Source: Planctomycetota bacterium (GTDB lineage Bacteria > Planctomycetota > Phycisphaerae > WQYP01). Taken from it: 6,225 bases of DNA. Under the pieces are notes generated by a model, which saw only the letters and a list, made by a program, of their open reading frames with translations, was not told the origin of the DNA and made no database searches. The translations under genes were made by a program, and so were the position numbers. Every line of letters begins with the position of its first letter. Position 1 is the first letter of the stretch. Shown here in pieces: positions 1-5,445 of this stretch. Location: the NCBI GenBank assembly GCA_021852245.1, contig JAJZNY010000423.1, forward strand, positions 1-6,225, in the 5' to 3' direction.

Positions 1-22
1 CCCGGATATTTCATCAGTTTTA
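1..22. repeat. Left terminal inverted repeat of the IS
   Basis: These 22 bases are the exact reverse complement of 1628-1649. Pairing breaks at base 23 (G, where A is needed). This end lies beyond the 3' end of the transposase gene. It coincides with the first base of the window, so a further outward extension cannot be excluded. Confidence 0.93.
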
Positions 23-45
23 GCCACAAGCGATCTGACCGCAGC

Positions 46-74
46 GCCGGAGGTCATTCCGGCCGGTTTTTTTT
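46..74 (+). terminator. Rho-independent terminator-like hairpin with T8 tract inside the IS left end
   Basis: GCCGGA (46-51) pairs with TCCGGC (58-63) around a 6-base loop. CGG and then eight T residues (67-74) follow. In the rightward direction this has the form of an intrinsic terminator. It faces inward, so it would stop transcripts entering the IS from the left before they run antisense through the transposase gene. In the leftward direction, the transposase's own, there is no T tract after the stem, so it is probably not the transposase terminator. Confidence 0.5.
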
Positions 75-107
75 CGGGTTGGCGCAATGGGCGCGTAGTG
101 CTCCCTG

Positions 108-116
108 CCCCCCCCC
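108..116. repeat. Run of nine C residues
   Basis: A homopolymer C9 lies in the non-coding stretch between the left repeat and the transposase stop codon. It is outside any gene and so cannot switch a reading frame. Its length is prone to replication slippage and sequencing error. Apart from this run and the hairpin at 46-74, I see nothing else in the 23-180 stretch. Confidence 0.6.
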
Positions 117-180
117 AACTTCTTTACCTATATCTCTGTTCCATGCGTCAATCCTTTCTTTTCTGATGGCCCACTCCGGT

Positions 181-1542
181 TTAACCGCTCATTGGTTTAC
201 CTACCGGTACGATGACCAGGCCACCCAGCCGTTGGCAGACTAATTTGAATAACGCCTGCATGGGATACGCACTCGAAAGGTGCAGTACCACACGACGTAC
301 ACTGGTTTTGATTACCGCACCAATCTTGAAGAGTTTGAGTCGGATCGTATCCACCTGCGCACTGGCCAGTTCGGTTCCTTCCAATACCGTCCTCCGGAGA
401 TGATCGATCAGGATATAGGCAAATCCGCTCAGCAGTACCCGAAACTGATTGGCCTTGAAATCATGGCAACTCGTGCGATCCGCAAACAGCCCCAACTGCT
501 GTTCCTTGATGTAATTCTCCGCTTGCCCGCGGGCACAATAAAGCTGGTCGTACAATTCCTGAGCCTCCCCCGGCAAGTTCGTAACCACGAAGCGCGGGTT
601 GGGCCCCGCATCGGTATGTTCCGCCTTCATAATCACCCGGCGTTTGGCGTCCCATGTTTCGGCTTCATATTCGGCCCAGGCAAAGAGCCGCTGCTTGACG
701 CCCGTCTGCTCGTGTTGCCGTTGGGCCTCCTGCATCAGCGGGCCGGCGATCTTCTCCAGCACCGGATTGCGGGCCAAGCCTATGAGGTAATCCACCCCAT
801 GGCGGTCACACCACCGCATCATCCGCCACCGGCAAAATCCGCTGTCGCCTCGGAAGATGATCCGTACCTGCGGCCATGCCTGCCGGATGCGTTTGACCAG
901 CAGGCTCAGGATGGCCCAGGCATGATGAGATGCGCCGATCCCGCTGGGGCGTAAATACGCGCAGAGCAACTGGCTGCCACAGAATACATACAGCGGTAAA
1001 AAGCAGTATTCATCATAATACCCATGGAAGAACCGCCCCTCCTGATGGCCATGAACCGGATCATTGGTGGCATCAAAATCCAAGACCAATTCCCTGGGCG
1101 CCTCCCGGTAGGATTCGATGAACAAATCCACCATCAATGACGATAGCCGGGCACAGGCCTTACGACTGACGCGATTCTCCAGGCGACACAGGGTAGACGG
1201 CGATGCGAGAGGCTTTCGGGCATCCACACCCCGATTGGTCAGAATCTGCCAGAGCGGATCATCCCGCAGCGTCTGGTGATCGTTGAGGTCTTCCCACCCG
1301 CAGGCAATGCCCATGATACGCTGCGATAAGAGTGTCCGTTGTTGGTGCTCGATCAAATCCGGATGACGCGGGTCGGGAATACATGCCGATATGCGCCCTA
1401 CGAGCTTGAGTTGTCGATCCGCCTCCCTCAATAGCAATGCCCCGGCATCCGATGTGATCCTCCCGCCGTCAAACTCCAACTGTAGCTTCTGCCGTCGGAG
1501 AGATGACAACCTGATGGATTTTGTGGTACAGTCTGTTCTCAC
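181..1542 (-). CDS. IS1380-family DDE transposase
   Basis: This enzyme cuts the element out and inserts it elsewhere, using an RNase H-like catalytic core with a DDE triad. With the GTG start at 1540-1542 it is 453 residues, a normal family length. Visible motifs are LDFDATND (residues 154-161, first catalytic Asp), DPVHGHQEG and HGYY just after it, RGDSGF (231-236, second Asp) and RGQAENYIKE (338-347, catalytic Glu in the conserved Y...R...E helix). The N-terminal part, with EFDGGRITSDAGALLLRE, is also typical of the family. The frame opens earlier, at a TTG (1602). I prefer GTG because AAGGAGG lies exactly 7 bases upstream of it and a promoter-like -10 lies between the two starts. The gene ends in TAA at 181-183 with no internal stop. 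No accessory or passenger gene accompanies it. Catalytic residues are assigned by motif recognition; activity is inferred. Confidence 0.95.
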   Translation of the reverse strand: MRTDCTTKSIRLSSLRRQKLQLEFDGGRITSDAGALLLREADRQLKLVGRISACIPDPRHPDLIEHQQRTLLSQRIMGIACGWEDLNDHQTLRDDPLWQILTNRGVDARKPLASPSTLCRLENRVSRKACARLSSLMVDLFIESYREAPRELVLDFDATNDPVHGHQEGRFFHGYYDEYCFLPLYVFCGSQLLCAYLRPSGIGASHHAWAILSLLVKRIRQAWPQVRIIFRGDSGFCRWRMMRWCDRHGVDYLIGLARNPVLEKIAGPLMQEAQRQHEQTGVKQRLFAWAEYEAETWDAKRRVIMKAEHTDAGPNPRFVVTNLPGEAQELYDQLYCARGQAENYIKEQQLGLFADRTSCHDFKANQFRVLLSGFAYILIDHLRRTVLEGTELASAQVDTIRLKLFKIGAVIKTSVRRVVLHLSSAYPMQALFKLVCQRLGGLVIVPVGKPMSG

Positions 1543-1549
1543 GGCCTTG

Positions 1550-1556
1550 CCTCCTT
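1550..1556 (-). promoter_or_regulatory. Shine-Dalgarno AAGGAGG deciding the transposase start
   Basis: Read leftward, these bases are AAGGAGG, a near-perfect anti-16S match. Seven bases separate them from the GTG at 1540-1542. The alternative TTG at 1600-1602 lies upstream of this site and has no comparable ribosome binding site, so the GTG start is preferred. Confidence 0.8.
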
Positions 1557-1586
1557 GCAAAGTGAAGAAACTGCTTTTACACCTTG

Positions 1587-1615
1587 ATTTTACAGGGTGC
1601 AAGGCCTGTGCGCAA
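1587..1615 (-). promoter_or_regulatory. Candidate transposase promoter
   Basis: Read leftward there is TTGCGC (1610-1615, 3 of 6 to the sigma70 -35), a 17-bp spacer, and TAAAAT (1587-1592, 5 of 6 to the -10). It lies just inside the right terminal repeat and about 45 bases upstream of the GTG start, where an IS transposase promoter is expected. The poor -35 suggests low expression, as is common for transposases. This is prediction from sequence only. Confidence 0.45.
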
Positions 1616-1627
1616 GCCGCAGCCAGT

Positions 1628-1649
1628 TAAAACTGATGAAATATCCGGG
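1628..1649. repeat. Right terminal inverted repeat of the IS
   Basis: This is an exact 22-base reverse complement of positions 1-22, ending in CCGGG at 1649. It lies upstream of the transposase gene and marks the junction with the host sequence to its right. Confidence 0.95.
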
Positions 1650-1653
1650 TTAA
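1650..1653. repeat. TTAA abutting the right IS end, likely one copy of the target-site duplication
   Basis: TTAA follows the right repeat with no gap. IS1380 elements usually make 4-5 bp duplications, and the family has been compared with TTAA-specific piggyBac elements. The partner copy would lie left of base 1, outside the window, so duplication is not demonstrated. Confidence 0.55.
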
Positions 1654-1692
1654 AACCGGCCAGCACCCCGACATTGAGTCATAATAAGCTGT

Positions 1693-1717
1693 TTGACCGT
1701 CCGGTCAAGCCTTGACC
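1693..1717. promoter_or_regulatory. Triple half-site palindrome overlapping the -35: candidate operator
   Basis: Three alternating arms are visible: TTGACCG (1693-1699), CGGTCAAG (1702-1709) and CTTGACC (1711-1717). Arm 1 pairs with arm 2 across TC (7 bp). Arm 2 pairs with arm 3 across a single C (7 bp). The third arm contains the -35 hexamer of the promoter at 1712-1740. A dimeric regulator bound here would compete with RNA polymerase. The symmetry is directly visible; the regulatory role and the regulator are inferred. The first arm also supplies the TTG that would be the start of an extended reading frame, which I reject. Confidence 0.5.
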
Positions 1718-1740
1718 TGCTGCAACAGAATGAGGATAAT
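1712..1740 (+). promoter_or_regulatory. Sigma70-type promoter for the propeller gene
   Basis: TTGACC (1712-1717, 5 of 6), an exact 17-bp spacer, and GATAAT (1735-1740, 5 of 6) make a strong consensus-like promoter. Transcription would start near 1747 and give an untranslated leader of about 85 bases before the ATG at 1831. The promoter lies outside the IS, 63 bp from its right end, so it belongs to the host locus. Its position inside the longest open frame argues against any start upstream of 1831. Confidence 0.7.
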
Positions 1741-1813
1741 GTTTTTTCGTTGGGGGCACCGCAGATCGCTCTCCAGAGCAAGCGCACAGGCTGCTTTGTC
1801 CGGTGCTCGGACC

Positions 1814-1820
1814 GAGGAGG
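1814..1820 (+). promoter_or_regulatory. Shine-Dalgarno GAGGAGG ahead of two staggered ATGs
   Basis: GAGGAGG sits 5 bases before an ATG at 1826 and 10 bases before the in-frame ATG at 1831. The 1831 codon begins the long gene. The 1826 codon opens a 25-residue reading frame in another frame. Directly upstream, GTCCG (1798-1802) can pair with CGGAC (1808-1812), a small hairpin abutting the site that could modulate access. Confidence 0.7.
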
Positions 1821-1830
1821 ATCAGATGAT

Positions 1831-3798
1831 ATGCGTACAGGCGTCCAAGTTGTTCTGCTGCTGGTGTTCGGCATCGGCGGTCTTGTGGGTATTCAGTATT
1901 TAGACAGCAGTCATTGCGCTGGCGCGCTCCGTCGAGAGTTGTTTCCTGTGGCAGCAATTCGCGCATCAGGTCGAAGGGCGGTTTCACTGACCCCGGTGGC
2001 GTTACAAATTCCTGCGGTAAGCCCGCCTGGTTCGGCAGAGGCGAAAAAAGACGGCAGTGCGACCGCGCCCGCGAAACCGAAGTTTGAGTATATTTACCCC
2101 TCCATTGGCGGCTTTTACGCCGATTTTGCCCGAGAGAAACTTTTTGTCCTGTTCGACGCAAGCTCGGCCCCGACTGCTCACGGCCTTTATATTATTAACA
2201 TGCTCAACGGCGCCATCGAGAAGACCATCACGGGGGTAACCGGCGACGGCCCGGTGGGTTCGGTGATCTGCATCGGTGCCAACGGACGCGACATTTATCT
2301 CAAGGCGGGGCCCTCGGATATTGCCGCCATCAGCACGCGCAGCAACAGGATGACGTTGATCAGCACGGCCGGGATTGGACGAAAACCCGGTCTATCAACC
2401 TATATTTTGGGGTGCGGGACGCGCGGAGTTCATCTGTATTTTACGGTTGAGAACAGCCAGTCGGACAACGCGCCCGCGGGGTTGACGAACAGTCCCGTGT
2501 GCTACCTGGGATCACTTGACACAAGAAATAACATCATACGCTCGTGTCATTTATTGCCGTCAGTTGTCAACATTTGCACCACAGCTTATGACTGTGGCAT
2601 TACATTCAGGCCGGGGCGTATTTACCTTGAAGGTCAACTGGTGGATGGCTGGTCACAAGCAGGAACCGTTCAAGCTTTTTCACTCGATACACGAACCGGA
2701 AAAGCCTTTGAACCGTTTTGTCAGCGCTACTTTGAACTCAGTGCCGACGGCCGTCTGGATCTGGCGATCGACAGCGGCATTACGGACTTGGAAATCGACA
2801 GCGGTGTTGAGGATAATATCAAACAACTTGATCCGCATTCCGGCAAGATAGTGGCGAAATTCGCAAAGTCCTGGGGTAATATTACGTTCAGTTCTGACGA
2901 CCGCCTGCTTTATGTCCCTTTTAAGGTTCCCGGCCGAACCCAGTTAAGTCCCCGCAAACCATTGCTGGCAGTCTTTTTTGCGGCGTCGCAGAAAGTGTTG
3001 CGCTTTATTCCTATTAAATATCATCCGAACAGGGCGACACGGTGTTATGCCGTGCCCGGAGGGTATGACGTGCTGATGGCTTACGCTCACAATGTCTCGT
3101 ATAATAAAAAATCCGTGGCAAAGGGAGGGGCACGCGGACTTTCCGTCATCAATGCCCGCAATGGTGAATATAAATTTACCGTTCCGATGTCGAATCCGCG
3201 TATTGTCCAATTCAGTGCGAATGGTCGATACGCCTACGTAGTCAACCTCGGGTACAAGTACCAGCGCAAGGTGGGCGCAACGACTGAGATGGGCATTGCG
3301 GGTAGCAATTATCTCGTGTGTATTGATACGAAAACGGGTAGAACCGTTTTCAGAATGCCGGTTTGGGCGTCTTTCGATCCTGTCAAAACTTCTTCCTGCC
3401 GTCTTTATCTTACGCCGGATCAGCGACGGCTTATTTTTTCGTACCGCGACGTGGGTCTTAACTCGCAACGCACGGCCATAATCAACGCAAAGACAGGAAA
3501 GCTGATCACCAGGTTCAAGCAGCTCCACGGCCGATATGATGAAAGGGGGCTTGCAGCCTACGACCGTTTTGGGCCACCGCAAAACCCTCGCTTTAAAAAG
3601 GTGTATTTTCTCTCCAAAAGCGGCCATACCCTCTGTGCTGTCGAATCCGACGGGGATGGTGGCTACTTCGCATTTGTCACAATCAATACTCTTACAGGAA
3701 AAGTTCTCCACACGTATAAGTTGCCTTTGGTGCGGATTAAAGTTCCACCCCCGGACAACAGCCAGAATAATGAAGATATGGATCCCTTTGGGTTTTAG
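1831..3798 (+). CDS. Membrane-anchored YVTN/WD40-like beta-propeller protein
   Basis: This is a 655-residue protein of unknown specific function. Residues 7-24 form one hydrophobic helix after a short basic N-terminus, most likely an uncleaved signal-anchor; no clear cleavage site or lipobox is seen. A low-complexity linker (about 60-83, rich in P, A and K) follows. From about 90 onward, blade-like strands recur: a strand of the form 'hydrophobic, I/L, N/D, x, x, T/N/S, G, K' appears near 119, 226, 283, 331, 438, 496, 549 and 616. Several are preceded by strands with an S-x-D/N-G/D-R signature (SADGRLD 304, SSDDRLLYV 354, SANGRYAYV 462). This is the pattern of YVTN/PQQ-like propellers, which usually bind partners or ligands and need not be enzymes. 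I chose ATG 1831 because of the GAGGAGG site, the membrane helix beginning there and the promoter upstream. A frame extended to TTG 1693 would cover that promoter. No haem, metal-site or catalytic motif is evident. Confidence 0.85.
   Translation: MRTGVQVVLLLVFGIGGLVGIQYLDSSHCAGALRRELFPVAAIRASGRRAVSLTPVALQIPAVSPPGSAEAKKDGSATAPAKPKFEYIYPSIGGFYADFAREKLFVLFDASSAPTAHGLYIINMLNGAIEKTITGVTGDGPVGSVICIGANGRDIYLKAGPSDIAAISTRSNRMTLISTAGIGRKPGLSTYILGCGTRGVHLYFTVENSQSDNAPAGLTNSPVCYLGSLDTRNNIIRSCHLLPSVVNICTTAYDCGITFRPGRIYLEGQLVDGWSQAGTVQAFSLDTRTGKAFEPFCQRYFELSADGRLDLAIDSGITDLEIDSGVEDNIKQLDPHSGKIVAKFAKSWGNITFSSDDRLLYVPFKVPGRTQLSPRKPLLAVFFAASQKVLRFIPIKYHPNRATRCYAVPGGYDVLMAYAHNVSYNKKSVAKGGARGLSVINARNGEYKFTVPMSNPRIVQFSANGRYAYVVNLGYKYQRKVGATTEMGIAGSNYLVCIDTKTGRTVFRMPVWASFDPVKTSSCRLYLTPDQRRLIFSYRDVGLNSQRTAIINAKTGKLITRFKQLHGRYDERGLAAYDRFGPPQNPRFKKVYFLSKSGHTLCAVESDGDGGYFAFVTINTLTGKVLHTYKLPLVRIKVPPPDNSQNNEDMDPFGF
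2761..2814 (+). repeat. In-frame 27-bp imperfect tandem repeat within the propeller gene
   Basis: Two adjacent 27-base units match at 19 positions and share an uninterrupted ATCGACAGCGG core. They encode LAIDSGITD and LEIDSGVED (residues 311-328), a nine-residue duplication with an acidic IDSG core. It lies between a propeller strand (SADGRLD) and the next blade strand (IKQLDPHSGK), so it probably lengthens an exposed loop. Confidence 0.75.
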
Positions 3799-3865
3799 CG
3801 CGGGTTTATCGTTGATTTCACCATCGAGCACAGGTCCCATCCGGCAAAAGCTGACGGTATCATGC

Positions 3866-3892
3866 AAAAAAAAATGCCATGTGCCGTTGGCA
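3866..3892 (-). terminator. Possible leftward terminator in the spacer between the two exported-protein genes
   Basis: Read leftward, TGCCA (3888-3892) can pair with TGGCA (3875-3879) around an 8-base loop, and nine T residues (3866-3874) follow directly. The stem is only 5 bp, so folding would be weak, but the T tract is ideal. No leftward gene lies upstream of it, so it would act only on antisense transcripts from the downstream gene. The remainder of the 3799-3935 spacer shows no convincing rightward promoter or terminator. Confidence 0.3.
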
Positions 3893-3924
3893 GTATCCGG
3901 CGCAGCGGAAGTGTGTTGTCCCAT

Positions 3925-3930
3925 GAGGTG
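3925..3930 (+). promoter_or_regulatory. Shine-Dalgarno GAGGTG for the GH99-like gene
   Basis: GAGGTG lies 5 bases before the ATG at 3936. The predicted protein begins with a clean signal peptide at this ATG, which supports this start. Confidence 0.65.
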
Positions 3931-3935
3931 GGGTT

Positions 3936-5291
3936 ATGCCCCTTAAATTCCCAGCCCATCTGCATCGGCAGACAGCGATTGTTCTCATCGGCATCCTGCT
4001 GACGTGCACCAGCGCCCGCGCCGCAACGCTTGCAACACTCCGGGTGACCGTTGACCGTTCACATCTGCTGGAAGGGGAGTGTGTGGTGCTCACGGCCAAG
4101 GCGTTGTCCTCGGTCGGCAAGCCGGTCGGCGGGGTAAAGGTGCGGGCGTTGATGAACGGTCGCCGCTGGTGCACCTACGAGCAAACTTCAACGTCGGGTG
4201 TCGCCCGGCTGATTCTTCCAATTCCCGAGACGGGTCGGGTAAAGCTATCTGCAAAGGCCGATGGGGTGACATCGCCGACGGTAACCGTGGATGTCCGGCC
4301 GCGCATTTTTCACATCATCACCGATCCGCATCATCTCATCGGGATAGAATATGAAACCTGGTGGGGTCCGGGCTACGCGAACTGGAGCAGAGCGGAAGCG
4401 GTGCCGATTTTGGGACGTTACAGTTCGCTGGACCCGCGGATCATCAAGCAGCAGGCGCTCTGGTTTGATCGGATGGGTATAAATTTTGTGGAATTGGACT
4501 GGACCAACAATTTGGTCCACCCCTTCCCTGATTCCTTGGCCAAAGAGTGCATGGCCGCCACCCGACTCGTCTTTCACGTCTACCGACGCATGCGGCAGCA
4601 TCCGAAAATTGTCCTGCTCATGGGCCCGGAGCACAATCTATGGTTTGGCCGCAAAACGCCGTATACGGGCCCATGGTTCCGCAAACAGGTCAACTATGTT
4701 TATCGGCATTTTATTGATAATCCGCGGGACAGCGGCATGTATCTGCATTACCTCGGCAAGCCGCTGCTGCTGTTTTATCTCAACGGCCCGCGATTTAATC
4801 ACCCGCCGAAGATTGTTGATCCCCGCTTCACCATCCGTTATGTCGGTGCCTGGCTGCAAAGGACCAAAGAGGAACGCTACGGTGTCTGGTCCTGGTATGA
4901 CCAACATCCTACGCCGACTTATTTTCACGGCAAGGTGGAAGCTTTGACAGTAGCCAGCGGATATCCGGCGACGCATCCGCCTTACTGGCTTTCAGCCTCC
5001 GCAGGGGCCAAAAACAACGGCCTGACCTATCGAGCCCAATGGCGGGTGGCGGACCATTATCTGCCGCATTTTCTTTTTCTCTGCCAATGGAATGAATTCG
5101 CAAAACCGGATCAGTTCAATGTCGATCTCAGCAACGATATGGAACCGACGATCATGACCGAACTCGGCTCGCATCGACCCAGCGGTTGGGGTTTTTATTA
5201 CACACTCCTGACGCGGATGGAAATCGTACGCTATCACCGAATCATCAAACAAAAAGCCGACGGAACCCCGACAACTGTGCGAGGCCGATAG
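3936..5291 (+). CDS. Secreted Ig-like plus GH99-like TIM-barrel protein, putative glycoside hydrolase
   Basis: This 451-residue protein begins with a signal peptide: a basic start, a hydrophobic core around residues 13-23, and the cleavage motif ARA before A30. Residues 33-121 form an all-beta Ig-like domain of the kind used as a spacer in exported proteins (regular V-x-V strands, EGECVVLTAKAL, GVARLILPI, VTSPTVTVDV). Residues 124-437 resemble the GH99/GH71-like TIM-barrel group: EYETWWGPGYANW (138-150), VPILGRYSSLDPRIIKQQ (156-173), MGINFVELDW (180-189), and a C-terminal LCQWNEF (382-388) followed by LSNDMEPT and GWGFYYTLLTR. Acidic residues E138, E140, E186, D188 and E387 are candidates for catalysis or sugar binding; I cannot assign the pair. 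GH99 members act on alpha-mannans, but this subgroup is divergent and the substrate is unknown. The gene starts 137 bp after the propeller gene, with no rightward terminator seen between them, so co-transcription is plausible. Confidence 0.82.
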   Translation: MPLKFPAHLHRQTAIVLIGILLTCTSARAATLATLRVTVDRSHLLEGECVVLTAKALSSVGKPVGGVKVRALMNGRRWCTYEQTSTSGVARLILPIPETGRVKLSAKADGVTSPTVTVDVRPRIFHIITDPHHLIGIEYETWWGPGYANWSRAEAVPILGRYSSLDPRIIKQQALWFDRMGINFVELDWTNNLVHPFPDSLAKECMAATRLVFHVYRRMRQHPKIVLLMGPEHNLWFGRKTPYTGPWFRKQVNYVYRHFIDNPRDSGMYLHYLGKPLLLFYLNGPRFNHPPKIVDPRFTIRYVGAWLQRTKEERYGVWSWYDQHPTPTYFHGKVEALTVASGYPATHPPYWLSASAGAKNNGLTYRAQWRVADHYLPHFLFLCQWNEFAKPDQFNVDLSNDMEPTIMTELGSHRPSGWGFYYTLLTRMEIVRYHRIIKQKADGTPTTVRGR

Positions 5292-5365
5292 CGCGGGAGG
5301 CGCCATCGCACGGGCGGCATCATTCAGTCATCGCCCCGAACGAACGCACAGCATATGGTTTGATT

Positions 5366-5389
5366 GCGGCCGGATGCGGCATCCGCCGC
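5366..5389. terminator. GC-rich hairpin in the convergent spacer
   Basis: GCGG (5366-5369) and CGGATG (5371-5376) pair with CATCCG (5380-5385) and CCGC (5386-5389). This makes a 10-bp stem with one bulged C and a CGG loop. It is the strongest fold I see between the two convergent genes. No T tract follows in either direction, so it is not a textbook intrinsic terminator. It may aid termination, or protect the 3' end of the upstream transcript. Confidence 0.4.
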
Positions 5390-5427
5390 GCACGCGGGCC
5401 GTCGGTGATGTGTACCGCCATCAGAAC

Positions 5428-5442
5428 GGCATACCGTATGCC
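5428..5442. terminator. Short perfect hairpin at the end of the leftward gene
   Basis: GGCATA (5428-5433) pairs with TATGCC (5437-5442) around CCG. It lies 3 bases beyond the stop codon of the leftward gene. Rightward it is followed by CGGTTAGTTTT, which is moderately T-rich, so it could help end the rightward unit. Leftward there is no T run. Its role is uncertain. Confidence 0.35.
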
Positions 5443-5445
5443 CGG

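Larger units (their letters stand above)
1..1649 (-). mobile_element. Complete IS1380-family insertion sequence
   Basis: This is a self-contained transposable element of about 1.65 kb, the usual size for the IS1380 family. It is bounded by perfect 22-bp terminal inverted repeats starting CCCGG. It carries one leftward transposase with all the expected DDE-type motifs and no frameshift. TTAA follows directly outside the right repeat, consistent with the short 4-5 bp target duplications of this family. The window opens on the first base of the left repeat, so the matching left TTAA and flank are not visible. Strand is given as the transposase direction. With intact ends, promoter, ribosome binding site and reading frame, it looks capable of transposition. 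Family assignment rests on recognised transposase motifs, not on a database match. Confidence 0.92.

Noticed and set aside
280..954. Rightward open frame of 224 codons within the IS
   Set aside because: It is antisense to the transposase, whose conserved DDE motifs identify the true coding strand; the product is compositionally odd and shows no motif.
1555..1583. Possible outward promoter of the IS (TTGCAA, 17 bp, TACACC) toward the propeller gene
   Set aside because: The -10 matches at only 3 of 6 positions and the -35 at 4 of 6. The host promoter at 1712-1740 is far better.
1543..1602. Upstream TTG start for the transposase
   Set aside because: It would add 20 residues that overlap the candidate promoter -10 and lacks a ribosome binding site; the GTG at 1542 has AAGGAGG at 7 bases.
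1693..1830. N-terminal extension of the propeller gene from a TTG
   Set aside because: The stretch contains a consensus-like promoter and leader, and an extension would bury the membrane helix behind 46 polar residues.
1679..2161. Leftward open frame of 160 codons over the propeller promoter and gene start
   Set aside because: It is antisense to the promoter and gene start, with a low-complexity basic product and no recognisable motif.
2944..3924. Long leftward open frame (326 codons) opposite the propeller gene
   Set aside because: It lies almost wholly antisense to a well-supported gene with a membrane helix, ribosome binding site and propeller repeats. Its own product shows no domain, and its start has no good Shine-Dalgarno.
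4245..4634. Leftward open frame of 129 codons in the GH99-like gene
   Set aside because: It is antisense to conserved barrel motifs and is a compositional shadow of that gene.
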